Positions 45,401 through 55,739 of a stretch of DNA of 64,000 nt are shown piece by piece; the stretch's first letter is position 1; each line of letters opens with the position of its first letter. Origin of the DNA: Leuctra nigra (taxonomy: Eukaryota; Arthropoda; Insecta; Plecoptera; Leuctridae); NCBI GenBank assembly GCA_934045905.1, contig OW203767.1:21827073-21891072 (forward strand), given 5' to 3'. The translations under genes and the position numbers were made by a program. Below the pieces are notes generated by a model that saw only the letters and a program-made list of their open reading frames with translations, did no database searches and had not been told where the DNA came from.

Positions 45401-45589
45401 CAAGTTTCCTAAAATTCTCAAATAATCTGGCTACCATCCAGTATTACAAACAAAACACTTGTATTGACCACTATATACACTTGAAGTATAATGTTTCACG
45501 ATTTTCCCTGGGCTGGGCCTCCGAACTAGAGTTTGTGGAAAAAAGCCCCTTAAAACAAGTTTTGTTTTGCCAAGTGTAAGTTAATTTTA

Positions 45590-45840
45590 AAGACTAGAGC
45601 TCCATATCAAAGCTTTAACTTCTAGCACACCACTGGTTTCTGTCACTCACTGCAGTGATGTTTACATTGAGCATCAAAGCTTCAACTTCTACTTTCCTTA
45701 CGCCACTGACTTCAGGAGCTCCACAGAAGCACTTCAGCTTTCCATTCCGCACGCCACTGATGCTCTAGCTGCAGAAGTACTAATGTTCTACAGTCTGCTC
45801 GCCACTGATTTCTCTAGCTGCAGAATGGCTGCTACTTCAT
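45590..45840 (+). repeat. Degenerate tandem repeat, ~60-65 bp units
   Basis: '(c/g)ccactga/gg' followed by 'ttc.agct..cagaag' and 'cttcaactt(t)' or 'cta' recurs about four times (near 45629, 45712, 45766 and 45805). Units are strongly diverged, so this is an old array. Confidence 0.5.
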
Positions 45841-47000
45841 TAAAAACCTCTGTCTTAATTACCCCAACACTTCCGGTTCAAATCATTAGTGATGTCTGCA
45901 GCCTGAAGAAATGACGTATGTCATGAATGAAATACGTTAATTAATAATTAACTCAACTATTGAAGAAATGGATCACCTGCATTGTATTGTTTCAATATGT
46001 TCTAAAAAATTATAAGAAAGCTGGTAGCTGAGGGTGAGAAGTGATGTATTACTATGTAAGTCTGCTTGTGAACATATTGTACAAATTATTTTTATTTCTC
46101 AGGGGAATCGTAAATATTATCTTTGTTTATAATTCTGTAGAAAGATAGAGAAACTTTTATCTTTTATGGTAACTGTTTGTTCAGATATAAAATAGAAGTG
46201 CGCTATGAGCGATGCACCAAGCAACACCTCGAACCGAAATTAATTTGTAACTATAAAGTAATGAAGGTACGGTACATTTTTACAGTTATTCCAAAATAAG
46301 TCAAGTTCGTGACCGATTTCTCTGAAAATCTGTGAAGAGTGATAATGTTAAGGTCTTCATAACTTTGCAAAATTTAAATTTTATGGGAATTTTATTTCGA
46401 CTTTTCTACCGAACATATCTTTTTTTGTCTGTGTTGTTCAAAACCTATACTGCAAACCAGCCAGACACTCTACAAATTTCAGCTCATTCCGAGAAACTGT
46501 GGGTCCTATATCGCACCCACAACCGGTAAAAAAAAAGAAGTGTAAAAAAGACAATCGCCTCGCTTGCTATGGTATTGAGCAATTAATCTTCTCAATATTA
46601 CATGACACGTTAACCTCACTTATAAACGCGGTATTGGAAGCGTTTGTCAGATAGATTATGTTATTTGTTACGATTGATTTAGTAATTTTATTTCTAGATT
46701 CCAGGCGCCGGCTAAAAGACAACGAAGTCCCGAAGACAGCAAACACCAAACCTAACCTCACCGACACGAAAAACTCGAGAAACAATTGGCCCACAACTTA
46801 CAAGCATAAAAGCTGCAACAGTCAAAGTACATCCAACCAACAAGCCTAGAGATACATAAAATCATGACCAAAAAAAATATAAAACCACAGTTGACAAAAA
46901 AAGAAACAAGAAATACGAACATGGGACAAAAATCAACGAGCAATTTCTATACCCTGTCTTCTTCTAAACATTAACGAAATTTCCCACCGTTTTCTCTTCC
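45841..47000. other. AT-rich non-coding stretch
   Basis: No gene recognised. Frames of 63-75 codons on both strands between 46567 and 46943 overlap one another and lack domains. Near 46380-46540 is a segment that may be another diverged repeat. Confidence 0.4.
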
Positions 47001-47300
47001 AATGTGATTACAAGAAGTCGGAACATGATGATGGCTGGGTGGCCTATTGAATCAAATCGACGCGAACTAGAGGGCAAGGATATTCTCTTAGGTGTTCGCA
47101 TGGTAATGCCCCTCATTAGAAACAACTCGACAAGTTACCGACGAGCAAGAGCCCCCTTAATTAGACACGTAGATAGCCAATTAGGGAATGGAGCTAGGTG
47201 ACATTTCAAAGTCCACTCCTATTTTTTTTTTATCGTTCTCTATAGAGTTTCGACTACCAACGTACGCAAAGCTTGGAGTTTGCCGGTTTGTCACTTTGTG
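47000..47300. promoter_or_regulatory. Island with three homeodomain-type ATTAG/AATTAG words
   Basis: 'gcccctcattagaaacaact', 'ccccttaattagacacgtag' and 'agccaattagggaatggagc' occur within ~80 bp (47108-47195), in a balanced-GC block. The spacing and preserved cores fit a homeodomain-responsive enhancer. This is inference from motifs alone. Confidence 0.35.
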
Positions 47301-48119
47301 GCGAGAATCGTGAGAGGATGGAATTGATGAGAGTATTTAGTGGACGGTGAATTAATCAGTTTGGAATAGCGTCATTGAATAGTGACAGTTTGAAGATGAT
47401 GTTTAGTTCAGTTTTGAAACTATAACTTTGCAAAGATACAATTGGAATAACTTTGTAATTTGGAGCTGATAACCTCGCTGTTGAGTGCCATCAATGTTAT
47501 GATCAATATAAAACGAAACCATTATTTTTGGTTCAACTTTTTAAACGAACAAGATTCCAGTTCTATAAACATTTTTGAATTTTTCTTACGATCTGCTAGT
47601 TAAATTTTGTGTTGTGCAGCCGAAAAGGACATTTAGCAAGTTATCTTCAGAATAAATTGTTTAGTAGCCGAATACATAGTTTGGATTTTTTAGACATCTT
47701 GTTTGACACTATGCAGAAAAGCTGTCATCTGTGGGTTTTGGTGACATGGGATTAATTGTTACGTGTGCAATTTTAGGCTCCGAATAAATCTTTATTAGCA
47801 TCTTATGAATCACTCACTTTACAAAAATACATCAAACAACGCCAACAGAGAAAATATTATATAGTATATGATAAAACAAAAAATATGTTCGTGCAAACTG
47901 ATAATGATAATTGTAAGGGATATTCTCTTATTACCAATTTTCTCAAATTATACTAGATGAAACTATATAAATGAAAAATAAACATTACAATGATGCCCAG
48001 ATTCTGTTTTGCGATTAAATTGCATTCACATCCATCAAACTACTATTGAAATCAGTCAATCACAATTCAGTCGAAGTGTTATCGGGCCACGTCACAGCCG
48101 AGGAAGGTATTAATTATCA

Positions 48120-48215
48120 GTGACGTGTGATTCTGCAGGGCGTGGGTTCGATTCCAGATGGATTCAAGCGATAAGAGGTGTTTAACGACGCACTTAGTGA
48201 CAACGGACACATGAT
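48120..48215 (+). other. tRNA-like / SINE-like scrap
   Basis: 'gggcgtgggttcgattccag' is a strong Pol III B-box. It is followed ~40 bp later by 'gtttaacgacgcacttagtg', a phrase also seen near 7500. There is no full cloverleaf. It may be a second SINE family. Confidence 0.45.
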
Positions 48216-48787
48216 TACGTCACGCCGAATGGTTGATGGTTGAAGACTTGAAATGAGTTCTTCATCCGAGACGGTGGGTAGAATGATGTCATTCTCAGAT
48301 CGTTAGTGTCAGGATGAAGTTGGCAACAAACAGTTCATTTTACTATGGACATTATTTCAAAAATGTGTCCATTTTTGGTTCAGCTTCACACTTTTTTAAA
48401 GTATTTATTTCTAGTTTCATTTACATGAATAATACAGAAATACTGAACTTGCACACGAGCTACTTTTATCGTGTTTTCCCTAAGGCTGAATATTAGGTTG
48501 GAACGTTTGACAGGTCAAATTAAACTTTTAAATATTGAGGATGTATGTTAAAGGAGTGATTCTTTTGCATGTAAGAGATTTTTTCTGAGCCTACAATTGC
48601 ATAAGTAACCAATTTAATACTATCCTATCAACATATCAATTTATATCATTTGTTTACTAAGCATTAAACAACAATGTATCACGTAAAATTAATGTTAAAA
48701 ACAGATTCTATGCAACATTACTATCTACTGTGTAACCACCTACTGACATTGAATATTTAATCCTTACGAGTATACTAGTAAGGATTA

Positions 48788-48966
48788 AATTTGAGTTATA
48801 TGCGTTTTGTAATTAAATGCAATTTGTTTTTGAAATATATGAATTCTCAAAGAAATAAAAATCATATTATTTTCAATGTTTCAACACTACTAAACTAAAG
48901 GTTTAGAGAATTCATATATTTCAAAAACAAATTGCATTTAATTTCAAAACGCATATAACTCAAATC
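48788..48966. mobile_element. Foldback element, 179 bp
   Basis: Arms of ~60 bp ('atttgagttatatgcgtttt' plus a long AT-rich continuation to 'tgaattctc') are mirrored on the right. A 16-bp hairpin 'atccttac...gtaaggat' abuts the left end. Part of the interior ('caaca-ctactaaactaaagg') recurs at 48974-49027 ('cgacacttctaaactaaagg'). Confidence 0.7.
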
Positions 48967-49095
48967 TATATAACTCAAATAAAAATAATATAATTTACAA
49001 TGTGTCGACACTTCTAAACTAAAGGTAGTGTCACAATCACAACACAGCCCCGATCTGCAGCAACAAATTATTTTAACTATATATTCACCTCTTCG

Positions 49096-49241
49096 CCCCC
49101 CCCCCCCCCCCCTTCTTTCTCACCGGATACGCCACTGCTCACCAATCGAGTTCAATCTCTTCAGGAGCTTCAAACAGTTTGTTCTGTCTTTTATCATTTC
49201 ATTCCGTCAGGAGTTAGAGGGGGGGGGGGGGGGGGGGGGGG
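49096..49241. repeat. Opposed poly-C (17) and poly-G (23) tracts
   Basis: 17 C at 49096-49112 and 23 G at 49219-49241 are separated by 106 bp of ordinary sequence ('caccggatacgccactgctc' and so on). The two tracts are complementary and could pair into a hairpin, or the G strands could form quadruplexes. The 90-codon frame spanning both is a composition artefact. Confidence 0.85.
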
Positions 49242-49817
49242 AGAGCAAACAGAAGTCGAAATTAGGATCGAGCAGTGACTGTCAGGAGGTGACAATATAA
49301 TCGTGAGTCTTAGACTCCCAGGACGACGCTATTTCTGGAGGTTTGGGGTGGAAAAGGGGGCCAATTTGACTAGAAAGAAGGGATGCTTGACATAACAAAA
49401 TTAGATTATTTTTGGTTCAAATTTCATAACAAGTTCTAACTATCTTGCTTCTATAATTAAAATCACTTCAATCCAAAATATACGATAATATATTCTATGA
49501 ACCTTTATATTTTTTTATATAAATATGGGAAACCATAATTAGAGCAAAAAATATCAGGTTCCAGTCTATTTTTTTTTCGATACCTACAAAGGTTTGCGAA
49601 CTTTTTAATATAAGTACCTACCTATACCAAATAAATCGGATTATTTTTAATTCGATTGAAAATCGTTCATCTGGATCAATTAGATTTAACTTTGACCAAA
49701 ATTTCACACACCAGGCTTGATAAAATACTGCAATTTCCAAAAATAATCCATCATAATTCCATAAATTCCAGCTTAGCAGCTGATACTGTCCAGTATGGAA
49801 AAGGGTAGCAGGGCGGT

Positions 49818-49840
49818 GGGGGGGGGGGGGGGGGGGGGGG
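49818..49840. repeat. Run of 23 G
   Basis: An uninterrupted G tract immediately before the GC-rich island at 49860-50100. Confidence 0.9.
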
Positions 49841-49859
49841 AGAGATTAAACCCCATGAG

Positions 49860-50100
49860 AACAAAATCATCGGCAATCATCTGGCAAAACAACACGTCTG
49901 CGCATGTTCTCTGCGCACAGCGGCAGGTCTAGGGCGTGGTGACTAGTGGTGCCACCTAGCGGGTTGTACAAGCGTCCTGCCATGCGGTGCGTCGTGAACT
50001 TGATGACTGAGGGTCCAACTGCAGGACAGCTAATTGAACAGCCGGGATGCTGGCTACAGTCAAGATCATGACTCATCTCGCAGGGAAATGACAAGTAACT
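49860..50100. promoter_or_regulatory. GC-rich island with a CTCF-like site (minus)
   Basis: The minus strand of 49949-49962 reads CCGCTAGGTGGCAC, 13 of 14 positions against the CTCF core CCASYAGRKGGCRS. The island also holds 'ctgcgcatgttctctgcgca' (NRF1-like) and balanced composition throughout. It may be an insulator or boundary. The 75-codon minus frame has no domain. Confidence 0.4.
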
Positions 50101-50734
50101 TCATTGAGCGGATCGTTTGTATTTAAATGAAACGGCTTTGGGTTTGATTTAGTGGTTATGAAAAACAATGTAAATGTTGGTATGAAATATCTACAATGAG
50201 CAACTTTGAAATTTATATAATTCTCTGGAGAAGACACAAATTATTTGACATTTCAGATATCATGAACAAGACGAGTGTTTTCTTTAATTATAATTTTTAA
50301 CAAAGGCCTATCGGAACTTTTATTATATTCATAACTTCTTTCAAACTAATTGAATTTTTACATTCCAGTTCAATGACGATATTCTTTCATCATATCTGAC
50401 ATTAAATTAAAATCCCTTTGATGAGTCAGTCAATATTATTTTCATAGATGTAAGAACTTTTTTTATCATAATTGCTCAACGAAATTTTATATTAAAATGT
50501 TCAAATGAATATCTCGGAATTTTTATATAAAATCTCAAAGAATTCATGTCAAAGAATTGATGAATAAACAAAGAATTATTAACCAAACGGAAGAGAATAA
50601 AACATTTAATCTAAAAGATTATTTACATGGTCTCGGCCATGAAAGACAAAATGTTGTTGTACCTAAACCAATTCCAGGCCAATTAATTGAAGATGAATGG
50701 CCTATGGCTCATGAGACAAAAACTTCCAAGCAAC

Positions 50735-51075
50735 GACGACGCATCAACGACGACGTGTTAGCTACGTCATTGTCAACGCATCGACGTGACGTTGGTAACT
50801 GAAAAGTAAACGACGGGGCAAAATCCTGTGCCCTATTGACACGTCGTTGAACGACGCGTCAACGACGAGGCAACGTCGCATGACATATTGACACATCGAT
50901 GAACGACGACGCCTGCTATCGACGCGTCAACGACGAGGCAACGTCGCATGACATATTGACACGCCGATGGACGACGACGCCTGCTATCGACGCGTCAACG
51001 ACGAGGCAACGTCGCATGACATATTGACACGTCGTTGGACGACGACGCCTGCGGCAGACGCGTCAAACGTTCTCT
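50735..51075. repeat. 68-bp CGACG-rich tandem array
   Basis: Three consecutive units of exactly 68 bp start 'caacgacgaggcaacgtcgc' at 50860, 50928 and 50996. Degenerate 'acgacg/gtcgtt' material precedes them from ~50735. Each unit contains 'catgacatattgacac' and 'acgacgacgcctgc'. CpG is very dense for this window. The last unit is diverged at its end ('gcggcagacgcgtcaaacg'). Confidence 0.9.
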
Positions 51076-51627
51076 GAATATGAAAGTATCTCATAAGTGA
51101 TGGATGGCGCCTGACAAAAGTAACCACATCGATTTTACTTCAACGACTAAACGATATGTAAATTAGAGGACGACGTCGAAGAGAATGACGAGGTGAATAA
51201 CAAAATGCGGTATCAATAATTTGGTATTCGTGTTTTGTTTACGTAAATTGTTCATTGGTTATGTTTGATCGGCAGATGGGGAAAAATGAAGAGCTGTCAA
51301 ATGTTGAAGAAAAAAGTCTCTAAAGATTTCGAGACTACAGCGTATAAGAAATTATCTAGTTTAATTTTGTTCGCGCTGCTAGGTGGATATCTGAAATGTG
51401 GCATACATATTACCTACACATAAACTGCAAAAATCACATGATTTTGTTTTTGTAAAACATGTGAAATTGTTTTATAAATGGTCATAGGTCATTCCATCCA
51501 TCGATAAACTCGAGTTTTGTATGTTTTTGAAACGTCACATTCAATTTTATAATTTTCAGACTATTTGGGAACTTTGACGTAAGATTTCCATATTGTTTCA
51601 TATTTTTCATATTTTCTATCTCATGTA

Positions 51628-51735
51628 GTCAAGGAAATTAGATGGTTACACTCTATATCTCTCTGCTCCATATAAAAACATGTTTATGTTATGAGTCAGA
51701 GAGAGGCAGAGTATGAACCATCTATTTTCCCTGAC
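51628..51735. mobile_element. Short TA-flanked MITE, 108 bp
   Basis: The ends are GTCA(A/G)GGAAA(T/A)TAGATGGTT inverted, with the arms extending to 'ctctctctg'-type sequence. TA lies at 51626-51627 and 51736-51737. The spacer is ~20-30 bp. Confidence 0.7.
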
Positions 51736-52019
51736 TATTACCTAACTTATAATTTTTTTATTTATTCTCTTACATATTTCTGATTTTCAAGAACATGATT
51801 ATTAAATTCAGTATCATATTATATTTTACGCCTATTTTTCATGAAAGACAAATGTACCATTTCAATCGTCTTGCCAATTACTATTCATGAGATAATGAGA
51901 AGAGCTCCGCATTTGAACTATGAACTAAAGAATTTCAACGAACACAAAACCAAACACTAATAAACGATATGCCAAAAAATAATCCCCACACCACAATCAA
52001 GTGCGAAATCAAAAACACA

Positions 52020-52290
52020 CCAAAAAAGCCACACGCCCTTCCGTGTCGATGTAAAACCAAACATGCAACCTCCTTCTCCACGCCACCCTCACTGGGTAGA
52101 AAACAAGTGGCCCACACCCACTTGCAGCCAGGTATTTGACGTACAGTAGGTTCATGTTGTGTCATTGGGTTGCGGGTGTGATGGATTGTCTGCCGATACC
52201 CAGGCAATCGCTCACTTGCCCGGCAACAATACTTCACGAGGATGTGTACTGATGGTCGGAGTACTGCCGAACAGTTGCACTTCGTAGGCA
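52020..52290. promoter_or_regulatory. GC-balanced island with CAAGTG/CACTTG E-boxes
   Basis: 'caagtgg' (52107), 'ccacttg' (52118) and 'tcacttg' (52212) E-boxes are present. The first two form a palindromic pair, 'aagtggcccacacccactt'. A minus frame of 118 codons (51935-52291) crosses the island but shows no domain and ends in an AT-rich hydrophobic run, so it is not called as a gene. bHLH or NK2-type binding is possible. Confidence 0.3.
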
Positions 52291-52320
52291 ATAGGGAAGT
52301 TTTATGAACTTTTATTCAAG

Positions 52321-52494
52321 TATTCGCAACAATGTGAGATTTTCCAATTTTAAGATCCAGTAGGCCGAAAATGCCATGTTGTTGCTTATAGTAAAAGTGG
52401 TTGGTCTGCTCCTCAGTTTATTAGGCATTTACAGTATGTTGAGTGAGTGTGAGTGTACGGTACGACTTGGCTGGGTGGAGCGACCGCTCCACTA
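52321..52494 (+). repeat. 175-bp repeat, copy 2
   Basis: Near-identical to 43913-44087 in the same orientation, 8.4 kb away. In this copy the upstream 'acttccggtt' body is missing, so only the end of the element is present. Confidence 0.9.
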
Positions 52495-52730
52495 CTGTTC
52501 CATATTTTTAATAATTTCATAATGTTTATATGTTGTCAAATAACGCAGCTTATCAAACACAATGCTAAATGTCAAACAGAGGGAATACAATAATATTGGC
52601 AAACACAGATATTCCCAAAATATTACAATTTCCATCCATAATAGCAAATTAAAAACGGCATGTGCCATAGGTATTACAGAATCAAGATATAGCAAAACAT
52701 GACTCCTTTACGTCGATTTTGCAGTTTTAA

Positions 52731-52920
52731 AGCTTAGTTTACACGATGCAATGTTTCACTAAATTCATTGAATTCAATAATTAGTTCTGAAGGAAAAATC
52801 GAACCGTTTCTAAATGGAACGTACTTTTGCTTCAATTTCGCGTTTACACGGTTTCATTCGTCGAACTAAAAGATTTAACTCAATGAATTCAATGAAACAT
52901 TGTACCTTGTAACCAGGCAT
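52731..52920. mobile_element. Possible TIR element, ~190 bp
   Basis: 'caatgtttcactaaattcat' followed by 'tgaattc' on the left and 'gaattcaatgaaacattgta' on the right are inverted, with 'tttacac' words around and inside. The match decays toward the ends, so the boundaries are approximate. Confidence 0.45.
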
Positions 52921-53488
52921 CAAATTAGGAGAATGCGCTATTTTATTTTGTAATAACGATAATTAGTTGAAAACTATTTGTCCCTCAAAAAGTTTTTTTC
53001 TCTTTTTGAGCGAAGCAAACCCAAATAATTTTCAACTGATCAAAGAGCGGTTGATCAAATTTGGTAATTTGACCGAATTCCCTGAAAATTTAAAATTGCT
53101 AAATTTATGGTCTTTGATTATCTTATACACAATTTTAGCTTGGTCGAAACAGTTCATTTTCACTTTTTAACCAATCAGCGCTCAAACACTGCACAGCTCA
53201 CCAGCCTCGTGTTCATTATACATGAATGCAAAATTGCAGCTCGATCATAGAAAGGGTGTTACCAGAATCGTAGCTACAAGCTAAAAACTAAATAAAAATA
53301 AAAGCAGAAAGTTCCGTAAGATCACCGTAATAAAATATCATTTTTCTACACATTTATGGGGTGATTAGTGTGTATACACGATTATGCAGTACATAAATCC
53401 TGACAACAATGTATTCAAGCACTGCACACTGGAGTGCTATGTCCACTATGTAAGTCCGCCATATTGGTAAAACCGAGTAATGTGGGGG

Positions 53489-53502
53489 ACTCCAGGTGGC
53501 AG
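53489..53502 (+). promoter_or_regulatory. CTCF-like motif (plus)
   Basis: ACTCCAGGTGGCAG matches the CTCF core at 12 of 14 positions. It lies 3.5 kb from the minus-strand match at 49949, so the pair is oriented divergently. Confidence 0.3.
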
Positions 53503-53509
53503 TGAATTT

Positions 53510-54570
53510 TTCAAACTCAACTGTCAAAAGTCAAAGCATTTACCATTATTTATAAAGAATGTATGATTTTTAATTGCGTTTCTACTACCATGTTCAAAAC
53601 AGTTGGTTCATTTCCGTAATTGTTTAAAGGTCGTGAGGTGAGAAATGTGTGAAGAAAAAAAAGTGAATTCAATTTAGAGATCCATGTCGTATGTGGTTAC
53701 TGGTTTACCACTGAGAAACGACATACTGTATAAGGCTGTGGCTTCTAGTGGTATAATATGTCAGGCCGGTTGGCCGAATTCAGGTACCGTAATTTGGTAG
53801 TAGGTGTGCGTCTGTGTGGATAAGGTAGTTGAGGTCACGAATTCCAAACGATTTTATTACAACTGAAATTAGGATAATTAATTGACAAAAATTTATAATG
53901 ATTTTTTTTATGTAAACATAATAAAATACATGTTATTCATATGAGATTTAACTGTTTTCTTTTATGTGCAGACAAATTGTTTAAAATTGTTGTCGACAAT
54001 GTGTACAGTGTAGCGATTATTCATTCTCCAAAAAAGTTACCGAAGAGGTCCAAATAAGGCAACCTTCCCCTATAAATTCGTGACAATATTTAATTTTGTA
54101 GTTGTGACGAAAATAAGTTTTAGTGTTTAAAATCGGAGGGCACTTAGTCGATTATAGTCAATTAATTATCTAAATTACTTTGCTATTTCTCCAAGCTTCC
54201 AAACATATCAACAATTAACTGCAATGATTAATCAAATTCAGAATTAATGAGATTTGTATTGAAGTCTATTCTTGGAATACAATAAATATTCAAAGTACGT
54301 GTTTTGATTAAACGGTTTTGAGGATAATCCAAATCTGAATTCACGACTTTCTTTTGTAACATCGAATGGCATTGAAACTTATTGAACGTACACGGTGTAT
54401 TGTGCTAAATTATAGAGCGATAATACCATGAGAGAACATGGGAAATAAATAACGGGGCAAGATTATTCGATACTTTAACTCTAACAAAATCAGGCAACTT
54501 CTCTTATCGAACTAAAATGTCAATTCAAAGAATCACCTTTTAGACAAATTCCTTGATATGAATAAACTAA
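53510..54570. other. AT-rich non-coding stretch
   Basis: Nothing supportable beyond a short imperfect hairpin, 'tcgtatgtggttactgg' / 'ccactgagaaacgacatac', near 53687-53730. Confidence 0.45.
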
Positions 54571-54574
54571 AATG

Positions 54575-54800
54575 TTTGACAGATCAAGCTGAAATCTGTA
54601 CTAGCACTCTACTGGTCTAGAATTCGATTTCCTCAGCCGTTCTTCCTGACTGAGGAAACAGTGTTTTTCCTCAGTCGAGAGGCAAATGCAGGGAAGGTCA
54701 ACTCTAATAGGCCACGACCGCCTCCTTTCCACCCATCATTAACTTGCATCATCATCGTCGCCATTAGCCTAGCTACAGAACAGTGCGACGTTAAACAACC
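54575..54800 (+). repeat. SINE-1 copy
   Basis: It has 'tctagaattcgatttcc' (decayed B-box), the 'ccttcctgactgagg'-type hairpin, 'cgagaggcaaatgcagggaa', 'aataggccacgaccgcctcc' and 'cgccattagcctagctacag' followed by 'aacagtgcgacgttaaac'. The overlapping 68- and 69-codon frames are repeat-derived. Confidence 0.8.
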
Positions 54801-55034
54801 CTTAAAATATTGTACCTCAGAGCTAGAAGGCCCGATGTCCATTTCAATTATTATTGAGGTGAGCTAAAAAATCAGTAATTCCGCCTTCATCAAAACATAT
54901 TTGTATCAGTAACATCAGTCATTGTGTAAGAGAATTTTCTTCGATATAACTATTGTTGACTTCAGTCATATTGCAATTGATAGCTTGATTGTAATAATTC
55001 CAAAGTATGCAACGCAAAATGGAGAAAATGGGCA

Positions 55035-55325
55035 TCGGGCCACGGAACAGGTTGGGTGAGTCGTTAACGCTCTGAACTTGTATTCCGGAGGCCCGAGTTC
55101 GATTCCCGCGGCCGTCCTTCCTGACTGAGGTTTTTTCGTCGTTTTCCCTCAGTCGACAGGCAAATGGTGGGAAGGTACCCTACTAATAGGCCACGACCGC
55201 CTCCTTCCCACCTTCCATCCTTACCTACTCTTCATCATCATCTCCCAATCATCATCATAATCATTCATCCGTCGCCATTAGCCTCGCTGCAGAACAGTGC
55301 GACGTTAAACCCCAGACAAAAAAAA
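55035..55325 (+). repeat. Full-length tRNA-derived SINE-1, reference copy
   Basis: A tRNA-like head ('acaggttgggtgagtcg' A-box region; GAGTTCGATTC B-box at 55095-55105) is followed by an internal hairpin ('cctgactgagg' / 'ccctcagtcgacagg'), 'gggaaggtaccctactaata', a CAT-rich stretch and the conserved 3' end 'cagaacagtgcgacgttaaa' with an A-rich tail. It is transcribed by Pol III and moved by LINE machinery in trans (family knowledge). At least nine other copies or fragments lie in this window. The 111-codon frame across it is not a gene. Confidence 0.9.
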
Positions 55326-55429
55326 GACATCAGACCTCCTACCTCTAGTTACAAAAATATGTCTATGCTTACAGCAATCATTTCCTTTCCTTCAGTATTT
55401 CACCCGAATAATGAAACATCCGACGACAT

Positions 55430-55736
55430 AAAGAATGAAAGATCCCAGCCTCATGTCTGGAGCAATGTTGCGTGCGCAACTCGTCGCCTATCATCTTGAA
55501 CAAAGATGACACAAACACTGTGGGAATCGACTGGGCAGAGTACAGATTGATACTTCGGTCCAGTGAGCTCCATTCAAGCGCGCATCAGACCTCTTGATGG
55601 TGTTTTTACTAATGACGGACCTAATGCGGTCAACCAGAGGCGACCGGAGTTGCCTAAATCGTTCCTTGCGTGACGGGTGATCCTTTGTCTTTGATGAGAT
55701 CGCCGTTTCATTACGGAGTATCTCTTTTAGATGCAT
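55430..55736. promoter_or_regulatory. GC-balanced island; includes an 81-codon minus frame
   Basis: A high-complexity block with 'gcaatgttgcgtgcgcaact', 'gatcctttgtctttgatgag' (Sox/TCF-like words) and 'ccgtttcattacgg'. A minus frame (55491-55736) encodes a basic 81-residue product without a recognised domain, so an exon cannot be excluded. A regulatory element is equally possible. Confidence 0.25.
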
Positions 55737-55739
55737 ATC

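Noticed and set aside
49028..49300. 90-codon plus frame with poly-Pro and poly-Gly
   Set aside because: It is created by the poly-C and poly-G tracts.
51935..52291. 118-codon minus frame
   Set aside because: The coding half coincides with a GC-rich island and the rest is AT-derived hydrophobic sequence; no domain and no start or stop context supports it.
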